DNA from: JAWKRB01 sp041389885
GTDB lineage: Bacteria; Myxococcota_A; Polyangia; Polyangiales; Ga0077539
Length of the DNA stretch: 64,000 nucleotides
Assembly (NCBI GenBank): GCA_041389885.1
Contig: JAWKRB010000019.1
Location: forward strand, 1-64,000
Direction: 5' to 3'
In this document: one piece after another, positions 50,899 to 59,275 of the stretch
Layout of the letters: every line of letters begins with the position of its first letter
Position numbering within the stretch: the stretch's first letter is position 1
Notes under the pieces: generated by a model
The model's database searches: none
Told to the model about the DNA's origin: nothing
Seen by the model: only the letters and a program-made list of their open reading frames with translations
Program-made: the position numbers and the translations under genes

Positions 50899-50979
50899 CG
50901 CCGCGGTGTACCCCATCCCCCGCCCCCCCGTCACGGCGGCGATGGACACGCGGGGCGTCCTGCTCGAATCATCCCGGCG

Positions 50980-52566
50980 ATGTACCGGCACCCCGCCACG
51001 CAGCCCAGCGGCCTCTCGACGGCCTTTCTCCGCGCCTTCGTGGGAGGCGCGCGGCCCATGGCGGGGCTGTCCCTCGCGCCCGACATCCCCGCGAAGAAGC
51101 TCCAGGGCGCGCAGACCTTCGCCGCGGTGACGCCCGGCGAGCAGCCCGTCGCGCTGGTCGACACCTCGGTGATGCAGTCGGGCAAGAGCGGGATGCTGTT
51201 CACCGACCGCGCCGTGTACCTCGACTCGCCGCGGGCGCGGGTGCCCCTCGAGGCCATCACGCACCCGCCGGTGGGCGCGTCGGCGCAGCACGTCGCGCAC
51301 CTGCCCACGGCGATGGGCGCGATCACCCTGCCGACCTCGGTGCCCGACGAGAGCCTCGCGGCGATGCTCGCGCTGCTGCGCGCGGTGGCCTTCGCCAACC
51401 GCGGCGCCTCGCGCTTCGGGCAGGGGCACGCGCCGGTGCCTGGGATCATCGGCGAGCTCGCCGCGACCACCCTGCGAGGACCCAGCGTGCAGGCCGCCCC
51501 CGCCATCGTGCGAGGCGCCGCCCACGCCGCGTCGAACCTCGCCCACGCCTGGCTCGATCACGACCGCGGCGAGGAGCTGGTCTGCCTCCTCGACGACACG
51601 GCCTCCCTCGACGGGACGCGCGGCGTGGCCTTCACCGACCGTCGCCTCATCGCCTTCGGGGCGCAGCCCCTCGACCTCCCCTACGGCGCGATCACCGGCG
51701 TGTCGATTCGCAAGGGGATGCTCACCAACACCTTTCAACTCAGCACGACCTCGGGCGCCGCGAGCTTCGAGTGCCTCGCCGAAGACGCGATCACCCAGCC
51801 GATCCACGCGTTTCTTCACGGGCTCGGGTCCATCGCCCCCGAGCAGCGGCACGCGGGCTACGCCCTCACCCGCACGGCCGACGACCCGAGCGCCGTCGCC
51901 GACGCGATGCGCGCGCTGCCGCAGCCCGATCCCCGCGCGGCGACGATCCTCGAGGTGGTGCACGCCTCCGTGGCCCAGGGCGCCGTGAGCGCGGACGACG
52001 GCTTCGACCTCACGCAGCGCGCGGTGCGGCTCCAGCGTTGCCTCCGCGGGGGGCACGGGCGCAGCGGCGTCATGCAGCGCTCGCCCCTCGCCGCGGCGGA
52101 CCTCTGCGTCGCGTTCTCCCAGCTCCTCGGCGCGCCTGTTCACCAGGGCTACGAGGCCAACGGCGTGGTCCTCGACTACGACCTCGGGAGGAGCGGCAGC
52201 GTGGCCGGCACCGTGGCGTCGAACGTGGTCGGCATCGCGCTGCTGGCCGTGGTGGGCGTGGGCTGGGTGAGCGCGGGCTCGGGCGCGCCGAAGCGCGTGC
52301 GCGTGCGCGTGTGGGAGGGCCCCGGCGGCGCGGGCTTCACCCTCCACGACCCGAGCGGCCTGCCCCTCGCGAAGAACGACGCGAAGCTCGCGGGGGCGCT
52401 GCTCGGCGGCCTCGCCGACCTCAGCGCGACCGTCCTCCTGCGCCGCGCGGTGACGGGATGGGGCCCGCCCCTCGAGGCCCTCCTCGCCGAGCCTCCCGCG
52501 GCGCTCGAGGCGCGGGTGCGCGCGCTCGCCCCCCTCGCCGACGTCGCGCTCTTCATGCCGGGTTGA
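50980..52566 (+). CDS. hypothetical protein with two bacterial PH-like domains
   Basis: 528 residues from ATG 50980. Two segments have the strand pattern of bacterial PH/GRAM-like domains: SGMLFTDRAVYLDSPRARVP (about residue 67) and GVAFTDRRLIAFGAQPLDLP (about 215), the latter followed by YGAITGVSIRKGMLTNTFQL. A hydrophobic stretch (VVGIALLAVVGVGWV) near 420 may be a membrane helix. The Cys-poor C-terminus ends in a helical part. PH-like domains often bind lipids or other proteins, so the protein may sit at the membrane. Divergent from miaE. Confidence 0.6.
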   Translation: MYRHPATQPSGLSTAFLRAFVGGARPMAGLSLAPDIPAKKLQGAQTFAAVTPGEQPVALVDTSVMQSGKSGMLFTDRAVYLDSPRARVPLEAITHPPVGASAQHVAHLPTAMGAITLPTSVPDESLAAMLALLRAVAFANRGASRFGQGHAPVPGIIGELAATTLRGPSVQAAPAIVRGAAHAASNLAHAWLDHDRGEELVCLLDDTASLDGTRGVAFTDRRLIAFGAQPLDLPYGAITGVSIRKGMLTNTFQLSTTSGAASFECLAEDAITQPIHAFLHGLGSIAPEQRHAGYALTRTADDPSAVADAMRALPQPDPRAATILEVVHASVAQGAVSADDGFDLTQRAVRLQRCLRGGHGRSGVMQRSPLAAADLCVAFSQLLGAPVHQGYEANGVVLDYDLGRSGSVAGTVASNVVGIALLAVVGVGWVSAGSGAPKRVRVRVWEGPGGAGFTLHDPSGLPLAKNDAKLAGALLGGLADLSATVLLRRAVTGWGPPLEALLAEPPAALEARVRALAPLADVALFMPG

Positions 52567-52597
52567 GCGAGGCCCCAGGGGGGTAAGATGGATCCGC

Positions 52598-53347
52598 GTG
52601 AACCCCGCCGCCCTCAACGACCCGCCCGACGCCGCGCCCCCCGACGACGCCGTCGCGCTGAGCGCCTCGCTCCTCGCCGCGATGCGCGCCCTCGACGTCA
52701 CGGTCACCCCCGAGGCCGCCGCCCTCGCCCGCGCCCTCGGGGGCGTTCGCCCTGGAGCGATCCCCCCCGAGGGCGGCGCGCGGGTGGCGTTCTGGGTCAA
52801 CGTCTACAACGCGCTGATGCGCCACGCGGTGGTCGCCCTCGACCTCCCGGCCGGCTCCCGCGTGCCCCTCGGGGTGTTCTCACGCGCGAGCTATCTCCTT
52901 GGGGGGCAGCGCTTCTCGCTCAACACGATCGAGCACGGCGTGCTCCGGCGAAACCGCCCCGCGCCCTTCGCGCTGCGGCGCCCGCTGCGCGACGACGACC
53001 CGCGCCTCGGCGCGATGCCCGCAACCTTCGACCCGAGGGTTCACTTCGCGCTCAACTGCGCGGCGGCGTCGTGCCCGCCGATTCGCGCGTACAGCGCCGA
53101 CGGCGTCGACCGCGAGCTCGACCTCGCGACGCGGGGGTACGTCGAGCAGGAGACCACCCTCGACCGCCCGCGCGAGCGGGTTCGGCTCCCCGCGCTGTGC
53201 TGGCTGTACTCCCGAGATTTCGGCGCGCGTCGCGAGGCGCTGCGCTGGGTCTCGGCGTACCTCCCCGACGACGACCGACGCTGGGTCGAGGCGCACCCGA
53301 AGGCCCGCGTCTCCTTCAACGGGTACCGCTGGGGCGTGGTGCGATAG
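52598..53347 (+). CDS. DUF547 domain protein
   Basis: 249 residues from GTG 52598. The DUF547 hallmarks are RVAFWVNVYNALMRHAVV near residue 60, NTIEHGVLR, and HFALNCAAASCPPIRAYS near 150, with the conserved Cys pair and His. Such proteins have a papain-like or transglutaminase-like fold without proven activity and are found beside oxidoreductases. A hydrophobic region is absent, so it is probably soluble. It lies 32 bases after the PH-like gene and 54 before the P450 on the same strand. Confidence 0.85.
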   Translation: MNPAALNDPPDAAPPDDAVALSASLLAAMRALDVTVTPEAAALARALGGVRPGAIPPEGGARVAFWVNVYNALMRHAVVALDLPAGSRVPLGVFSRASYLLGGQRFSLNTIEHGVLRRNRPAPFALRRPLRDDDPRLGAMPATFDPRVHFALNCAAASCPPIRAYSADGVDRELDLATRGYVEQETTLDRPRERVRLPALCWLYSRDFGARREALRWVSAYLPDDDRRWVEAHPKARVSFNGYRWGVVR

Positions 53348-53401
53348 AATTTCGCCGCGCTCCGTTGCGCGGGGCGATGGGGGGGCGCAAGTACCTCGGC
53401 C

Positions 53402-54877
53402 ATGCAGACGGCCACCGAGTCGAGTCCCCTGCGGCCCTTCGCGTCGATCCCTGCGCTGGCGGGGAGCCGCGCGCTGGGGGGTCACATGCCGCTGATCCGC
53501 AACGACCGCATGGCGCTGCTGCGCCTCGGCGCCGAGAGCCCCCATGCCCTGGCGCGAATCGAGGCGGTGCTGGGGAGCGTGGTGATGCCCACGACCCCGG
53601 CGCTCTTTCACGAGGTCCTCGTCGAGCGAAACTCGGACTACCGCAAGAGCGCGATGATGCGCTTCACCCTCGCGCCCATCGCCAACGAGGGCCTGTTCAC
53701 CGCGTCGGGCGAGCTGTGGAAGCGCCAGCGCAAGCTCATGGCGCCGATGTTTCACCCCTCGGTGCTCAAGGGCTACGCCGACGACATGTCGCGCTGCACG
53801 CGCCGCGCGATCGACGGATGGGCCGACGGCGGCCGCATCGAGTTCGCGAGGGAGACCACGCGCGTCGCGATGGCGGTCGCCGGGCGCACCTTCTTCGACT
53901 CCGACACCGACGAAGACACCGAGCGGCTCAGCGACGCGATCACCGTCGCCCTCGACTGGGGGAGCCACGCCGCGGGGGGCGCGTACTCGCTCGCGCACAT
54001 CATCCCGGCGTTCGCGCTGGCCCGCGCCGCCGACCGGCTCCCCGAGCCGATGGCCGAATCGGCCCGCTCGCTCTCGTCGAAGCTCGAGAAGCCGCTGTTC
54101 TTTCCGGGCGCGCAGGGCAAGCGGCTCAAGGAGGCCGTCGAGGTGCTCGAGACGCGGGTGCGCGACATGATCTCGCAGCGCCGCGCGCAGGGCTTCGAGC
54201 GACCCGACCTGCTCTCGCGGCTCCTCGCGGCGCGTGACGACGACGGCACGGCGATGAGCGACCAGCAGGTGCGAGACGAGATCCTCACGCTGTTCATCGC
54301 CGGGCACGAGACCACCGCGACGGGCCTGGCCTGGAGCATGGACCTCTTGTGTCGTCACCCCGAGTGGTACGCCCGCGCGCAGCGCGAGGCCGACGCGCTG
54401 GGCCACGAGCCCACGGTCGAAGACCTCCCGCGGCTCCAGACGATCCTCAGGGTCTTCAAAGAGGCCCTGCGGCTCTATCCCCCGGCGTACCTCTTTGGCC
54501 GCACGGCGTGGAGCGCGACGGAGCTCGGCGGCTACGCCCTCCCCCGCTTCGCGAACGTGCTGCTGAGCCCGTGGGTGCTGCACCACAACCCGCGGGTGTG
54601 GGACGACCCCGAGCGCTTCGACCCCGACCGCTTTCTCCCCGAGCGCGAGGCCGCGCGTCACCGCAGCGCGTGGGTGCCCTTCAGCGCGGGTCCGCGGGTG
54701 TGCATCGGCAACCACTTCTCGATGATGGAGGCGCAGCTCGTGCTCGCGCAGATGCTCCAGCGCGCGAACTTCGAGGCGCTGGAGCACCCGGCGCCCGACC
54801 CCTCGGCCACGCTGCGTCCCCACGGCACGCTGCCGATGCGCGTCACGCTGCGGCCCGGTGCGGTCACGCGCGCTTAG
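53402..54877 (+). CDS. cytochrome P450
   Basis: 491 residues from ATG 53402. The I-helix oxygen-activation motif AGHETT, the K-helix ExxR in FKEALRLYPP, the PERF-like FDPDRFLPE, and the haem loop PFSAGPRVCIGNHF with axial Cys434 are all present. An N-terminal membrane anchor is absent, as usual in bacteria. Family resemblance is to class I/CYP4-like bacterial P450s that act on long chains or terpenoids; the true substrate cannot be told. No ferredoxin gene lies alongside, so it uses an external redox partner. The last four bases overlap the convergent zinc-ribbon gene. Confidence 0.93.
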   Translation: MQTATESSPLRPFASIPALAGSRALGGHMPLIRNDRMALLRLGAESPHALARIEAVLGSVVMPTTPALFHEVLVERNSDYRKSAMMRFTLAPIANEGLFTASGELWKRQRKLMAPMFHPSVLKGYADDMSRCTRRAIDGWADGGRIEFARETTRVAMAVAGRTFFDSDTDEDTERLSDAITVALDWGSHAAGGAYSLAHIIPAFALARAADRLPEPMAESARSLSSKLEKPLFFPGAQGKRLKEAVEVLETRVRDMISQRRAQGFERPDLLSRLLAARDDDGTAMSDQQVRDEILTLFIAGHETTATGLAWSMDLLCRHPEWYARAQREADALGHEPTVEDLPRLQTILRVFKEALRLYPPAYLFGRTAWSATELGGYALPRFANVLLSPWVLHHNPRVWDDPERFDPDRFLPEREAARHRSAWVPFSAGPRVCIGNHFSMMEAQLVLAQMLQRANFEALEHPAPDPSATLRPHGTLPMRVTLRPGAVTRA

Positions 54878-55659
54878 AAGCGCCCGTCGCGCCGCCGCGC
54901 GGCCATCTCTTCGAACTCGCGCCCTACGGTCTCTTTGGCGACCTCGGCGGGCGTGCGCTCGGCGCCGTCGGGAGCGAAGCGCACCCCCGTGGAGGGCTGC
55001 GACGCGCGCCCCAGCAGCGCGCCTCGCACGTCGCGAAAGCTGTATTGCAGCACGCCCTCGCCGTTGACCTCGACCATCGCGCGACCGCGGCGGCTCATCT
55101 CGGTGAGCAGGCGGTCGGCGTCCTTGAGCGCGATGCCGAGGTTCTGCGCGACCTCCATGGTGGTCACCGCGCCGTTGCGGTTCGCGGCCATCGCGAGGAT
55201 CGACTGCTCGTACGCCCGCTCCCGCGCCTCTTCGCCGCGCGCGCGCAGCGCCCGTGAGCCGCGGAGCCCTAGGTATCCCGCGACGCCGCCGACGGCGCTG
55301 AGCCCCACGCCGATGCCCGCGCCGAGGGCCATGCTCTGCCCGAAGATCCCCGCGACGAGGGCGATCAGCCCCCCCACCACGCCGCCCACGGCGATGCCCC
55401 CGAGGATCACCGCGATCGAGAGCACCGCCGTGATCGCACTCCCCGCGCGGTGCGCGCTGCCGACCATGTTGAGCGGCACCCCCGCGAGGGGACCGCGCGA
55501 CGCGCCGCAGCCCGAGCACACGACCTCGCCGCCGCGGATCATCGTCGGCGCGGGCTGCCCGCACGAGCCGCACACCGCGCCGTAGTGCGCGCGGCCGCAG
55601 TGCGGGCACAGGGTCTCGCCTGGAGGGATCGCCGAGCCGCACGCCATACACTTCTGCAT
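54874..55659 (-). CDS. zinc-ribbon membrane protein with C-terminal winged-helix-like domain
   Basis: 261 residues. The N-terminus holds four CxxC knuckles (CMAC, CPHC, CGSC and CSGC within residues 4-52), enough for two zinc ribbons. Residues of about 75-135 contain two long Gly/Val/Ala/Ile-rich membrane helices. A basic segment and then EQSILAMAANRNGAVTTMEVAQNLGIA, followed by ADRLLTEMSRRG, resemble a winged helix. Such zinc-ribbon plus membrane plus HTH layouts suggest a membrane-bound regulator, which is speculative. The stop overlaps the P450 stop by four bases. Confidence 0.65.
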   Translation of the reverse strand: MQKCMACGSAIPPGETLCPHCGRAHYGAVCGSCGQPAPTMIRGGEVVCSGCGASRGPLAGVPLNMVGSAHRAGSAITAVLSIAVILGGIAVGGVVGGLIALVAGIFGQSMALGAGIGVGLSAVGGVAGYLGLRGSRALRARGEEARERAYEQSILAMAANRNGAVTTMEVAQNLGIALKDADRLLTEMSRRGRAMVEVNGEGVLQYSFRDVRGALLGRASQPSTGVRFAPDGAERTPAEVAKETVGREFEEMAARRRDGRF

Positions 55660-55680
55660 CGCGGGCGCAGCGTATCACCC

Positions 55681-56555
55681 GCGGAGCACTTCGCCGTACG
55701 CCACCTCCCGCGGGCTCCCCGGCGCGTAGAGGTAGCGGTGCACCCTCCCTCCCCTCGCCCAGGAGCATCACCGTCGACGACACCGTGCCGTACACCGGCG
55801 TCTGCACGCACAGCGCCTGGAGCTCGCGCGCGAGCCATCGGGCGGCCTCGAGGGGATCCCCTTGGCTCGCTCGTCGGGAACCGGCGTCTGCACGCACAGC
55901 GCCTGGAGCCGTCGCGCGAGCTCATCGGGCAGCGCCGCGTCGAGGATCCCTCCGCTCGTCGGGAAACGCCGGGTCGCGCAGCGCAGCCGCGAGGCGCTCG
56001 GTCAGCGCGTTTCAGGCTCGAGAGCGAGGCGATCGAGGGCGGGTCGAGGAGCGCGGTCATGCGCGCGGTCTTGGGAAAGGCCGCGGAGCCCAGGCGGTCG
56101 TTCGCGAGAACCTGCGCGCCGGGCGCGAGGGCGTGCACCTCGAGGCTCGCGGGCGCGTCGCGCGCGTAGGCCACGCGCAGCCCCGACGCGTCGCCGAAGA
56201 GCAGGTTGAAGGGGTTGAAATCGCTCGGGTCGAGGCGCGTCGCAGCAGCGCCTCGACCGCCCCGCCTCGCCCGCGTGCAACGCGTCCAGGACCACCTCGC
56301 CCCGCGAGCGCCTCGCGTCCTTGCGCGGCGCGAGGGAGCGCTGGTTGGTCACGCCCACGAAGAAGCCCTCGCGGTCACTCCCATCCAGCTCCCGCCCGCG
56401 CGCACGTCGCGCTGGCCCACACCTCGCTGCCGTCGCGGGCGCACCGACGCAACCGCGGGCGGCGTCGCGGCGCGGGCGTAGAACTCGTCGCGGTTCGCGG
56501 CGATGATCAGCGAGAACTCAGGGTGCACCCCGCGGAGCGCGGCGATCGTACACAT
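55681..56555 (-). pseudogene. frameshifted NRDE-family (TANGO2-like) protein
   Basis: The gene starts at ATG 56555 with MCTIAALRGVHPEFSLIIAANRDEFY, the family signature (N-R-D-E). After about 35 residues the frame shifts several times. Recognisable later pieces are MGVTNQRSLAPRKDARRSRG, NPFNLLFGDASGLRVAYARD, LEVHALAPGAQVLANDRLG, and at the end QALCVQTPVYGTVSSTVMLL and then VHRYLYAPGSPREVAYGEVL. All lie in order but in different frames. A 29-base block is duplicated near the 3' end. Pseudogene or sequencing indels; the intact family has about 250 residues. Role of NRDE proteins is unclear (haem or lipid handling has been proposed for TANGO2). Confidence 0.75.
55794..55908. repeat. 29-bp direct repeat inside the broken NRDE gene
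   Basis: The 29 bases at 55794-55822 recur exactly at 55880-55908 (offset 86). The flanks also share short matching stretches (GGGGATCC and CTCGTCGGG). The offset is not a multiple of three, so the duplication itself shifts the frame and supports damage rather than design. Confidence 0.85.
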
Positions 56556-56603
56556 CGCGAGGGATCTTGCGGCCTGACGTCCCGCTCGGGTAGTAGGCCG
56601 CGG

Positions 56604-57953
56604 GTGATCCCGTCACCCTGGCGCGCAGAGGCCCGCGCGGTGCTCCGCCTGGCGCTGCCCGCGGTGGCGCAGTCGCTGCTCCAGACGATGGTCTTCGTCG
56701 TCGACCGGGTGATGCTCGGGCGCCACAGCGCCTCGGCCCTCGCGTCGATGCAGGTGGTGGGCACCCTCGTGTGGTCGCTCCAGTCGATCTTCGCCTCGTT
56801 CAGCGTGGGCACCGTCGCCGTCGTGGGTCGCTGCGTCGGCGCCCGCGACGCCGAGGGCGCGACCAGCGCGCTGCGCGGCAGCGTGATCATCGCCGCCGCG
56901 GTCGGCGCCGCCATCGGACTGAGCGCCTGGCTCTCCGTCGACGGGCTCGTCGCGCTCCTCGGGGGCGACCTCGACCCCGCCGTGCGCGAGGCCGCGCGGG
57001 GATACCTCCGGGTGATGCTCCCCGCGATGCCCGCGCTCTTTCTCGGCATCGTCACCACCAACGCGCTGCAGGCCGCGGGCGACACCCGCACGCCCTTCGC
57101 CATCGCCGCGCTCACCAACGTGGTGAACGTCATCGGCAACGCGGTGCTGATCTTCGGCGCCTTCGGCCTCCCCCGCCTCGGCGCCACCGGCGCGGCGCTC
57201 TCGAACGCCTTCGCGCTCTCCCTCGAGGCCGCGCTGGGCCTCTGGGCGCTCTCCCGCGCGGGCTCACCCGTGCGTCTATCCCTCAGCAGCCCAGGGGTTT
57301 CTGCGTGGACGGGGGCGCGGCGCGTGCTCGCGGTGAGCGTCGGGTCCTTCGGCGAGCGGGTGATCTACCACGCGGGCTATTTGAGCTTCGTGCGCATGAC
57401 CAACGGCCTGGGCCCCGTCGCGATGGCGGCGCACCAGGCGCTGCTCTCGCTGGAGAGCGTCTCGTTCATGAGCGCCGACGGCTTCGCGGTCGCGAGCAGC
57501 GCGCGGGTCGCGCAGAACCTCGGCGCGGGAGACGTGCTCGCGGCGAGGCGCTCGGCGCAGTCTGCGGCCGCGATGTGCGCCGCGGCGCTCGCGGTGTTCG
57601 CGTTGGTGTTCGTGCTCGCGGGGGGGCCCCTCGTGGCGATCTTTCAGCGAGACCCCGCCATCGTCGCGGCGGGGCGCTCGGCGATCTGGGCCCTCGCCCT
57701 CGCGCAGGTGCCCATGGGCGTCGCCATCGTGATGGCGCAGTCGCTCCGCGGCGCGGGCGCGACGCGAGACGCGCTGCTTATCGCGATGCTCGGCACCCTC
57801 GCGGTGCGCATCAGCGCGACCTGGGGATTCACCTACGGCCTGGGACTGGGCTTCGTGGGCGTCTGGATGGGCTCGGGCACCGACTGGACCGCGCGGATGC
57901 TCCTGGGCGCCTGGCGCTGGCGCCGCGGGCGGTGGTCGAGGGTTCGCGTGTGA
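56604..57953 (+). CDS. MATE family multidrug/sodium antiporter
   Basis: 449 residues from GTG 56604 (VIPSPWRAEARAVLRLALP), with 12 membrane helices in two six-helix halves. LPAVAQSLLQTMVFVVDRVMLG, then GTNALQAAGDTRTPF-like and GLPRLGATGAALSNAF, and in the second half MAAHQALLSLESVSF, LGAGDVLAARRSAQ and SLRGAGATRDAL follow MATE consensus patterns. It exports cationic drugs or metabolites in exchange for protons or sodium. It is divergent from the broken NRDE gene and convergent with the beta-propeller-like gene, four bases away. Confidence 0.9.
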   Translation: MIPSPWRAEARAVLRLALPAVAQSLLQTMVFVVDRVMLGRHSASALASMQVVGTLVWSLQSIFASFSVGTVAVVGRCVGARDAEGATSALRGSVIIAAAVGAAIGLSAWLSVDGLVALLGGDLDPAVREAARGYLRVMLPAMPALFLGIVTTNALQAAGDTRTPFAIAALTNVVNVIGNAVLIFGAFGLPRLGATGAALSNAFALSLEAALGLWALSRAGSPVRLSLSSPGVSAWTGARRVLAVSVGSFGERVIYHAGYLSFVRMTNGLGPVAMAAHQALLSLESVSFMSADGFAVASSARVAQNLGAGDVLAARRSAQSAAAMCAAALAVFALVFVLAGGPLVAIFQRDPAIVAAGRSAIWALALAQVPMGVAIVMAQSLRGAGATRDALLIAMLGTLAVRISATWGFTYGLGLGFVGVWMGSGTDWTARMLLGAWRWRRGRWSRVRV

Positions 57954-57957
57954 GCGC

Positions 57958-59241
57958 TCACTCGGCGACGAGGCGCCAGAGCGATCCGTCGCGCTGCGAG
58001 GCCGCGTAGAGCTCGTCGCGAAAGACCGCGAGGGGCGACGCGCAGAAGAGGTCGTCGCGCACGAAGTGGCTGACCTCCCGCCTCCGCCCGCGCGCGAGCA
58101 CCGACATCGTGGGCGGGGGCGCGACGCGCCGCACGTGCTCACCCTCGACGCGAAAGAGCCCCTGTTCGGTGAGGAGCACCAGGGCGCCGCGCCATCGCAG
58201 GAGGTCGGTCGGCGCGCCCACCCCGATGCCCAGCGCGAGCTCGCGCCAGGCGTCTCCGTCGTCGGTGTACCGAACGTGCCCGCGGCCGTCGCGCTCGAGG
58301 GTGATCCACCAGAGCCGCCCCTGGTCGACGAACCACCGTAGGGTGTGCGCGCCGCCCTGCGGGGTGACGCGCAGCGCGCGCTGGGTCCACGCGTCGGGCG
58401 CCGCGTCGGGCGCCGCGTCGAAGACCACGAGGTCGTGGGGCTCGCGGCCCTCGTAGTCTTGCAGGCCCGCGTAGAGGCGTCCGCGAAAGCGCGTGAGGTA
58501 GGTGAGCCGCCAGGCGTCGCCGTGAGCGCGCTCGGGGTAGGCGCGGGCGAAGGTCCACCGCGCGGCGCGGACGTCGCCGACGTGGAGGGCGCCGGGTGCG
58601 CTCCCCCGCCACGCGCGCTCTCCGGGGGGCACGCTGCCGGTGCTCGCGATCCATCGCCCGCGCCAGCGGATCACGTCGATCACATGGTAGGCCCTCGGCA
58701 ACACCGCCACGCCCGCGCGGTCGCGCGCGAGGTCGGCGACGCGCGGGAGCCTGTGGCCTGGCATGCGCGGGGGCTCGAAACGACCCTGGCGGTCGGAGAG
58801 AAAGACGTAGCCCTCGGTGCCAGGATCGACCGCGTTGAGACCTCCGTACGGGGGATCGGCGTCGGGCACGGCGAGGCGTCCCTCGAGGGCGCGCACCCGC
58901 AGAAAGCCCTGTCCCCCGCCGCCGCCGCGGGTGGGCTCGCCGGGGCGGTTCCAGTCGAAGGCCATCGAGAAGGGGGCGCGACCGGGCGCGTAGCGAAGGA
59001 CCCGCGCGCCGTCAGAGCCCAGCGGAGTGTTCGCCTGCGCGAGGTAGAGCGCGCCGCCGAAGGGCGTGAGGTCGCACGTGCGACGGAGCGCGCCGCGGGG
59101 ACGTCCGACCCGCTCGAAGCGCCCTCGGGCAGGGAGCACCCCCGACGAAGCGCTCGGTCGCAGGTCGTTGCCATCGGGCTCGACCTGCGCGAGCGCGGCG
59201 GCGGGGAGGGCGATCACCAGGGCGAAGCTTCGCGCGCGCAT
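57958..59241 (-). CDS. secreted beta-propeller-like protein
   Basis: 427 residues from ATG 59241. A signal peptide (MRARSFALVIALPAAALA) is followed by repeated units of the form strand-turn-strand with Trp/Tyr and Gly-Arg (for example IRWRGRWIASTG, LTRFRGRLYAGLQDYEG, RWFVDQGRLWWITL, LRWRGALVLLTEQGLF, AVFRDELYAASQRDGSLW). That is the look of a Kelch- or PQQ-like beta-propeller with six to seven blades. No catalytic motif is seen. It lies 35 bases after the monooxygenase gene on the same strand. Confidence 0.7.
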   Translation of the reverse strand: MRARSFALVIALPAAALAQVEPDGNDLRPSASSGVLPARGRFERVGRPRGALRRTCDLTPFGGALYLAQANTPLGSDGARVLRYAPGRAPFSMAFDWNRPGEPTRGGGGGQGFLRVRALEGRLAVPDADPPYGGLNAVDPGTEGYVFLSDRQGRFEPPRMPGHRLPRVADLARDRAGVAVLPRAYHVIDVIRWRGRWIASTGSVPPGERAWRGSAPGALHVGDVRAARWTFARAYPERAHGDAWRLTYLTRFRGRLYAGLQDYEGREPHDLVVFDAAPDAAPDAWTQRALRVTPQGGAHTLRWFVDQGRLWWITLERDGRGHVRYTDDGDAWRELALGIGVGAPTDLLRWRGALVLLTEQGLFRVEGEHVRRVAPPPTMSVLARGRRREVSHFVRDDLFCASPLAVFRDELYAASQRDGSLWRLVAE

Positions 59242-59275
59242 GGAGGGCACAGACGCGCGAGGCCGCCCGCGGGTC

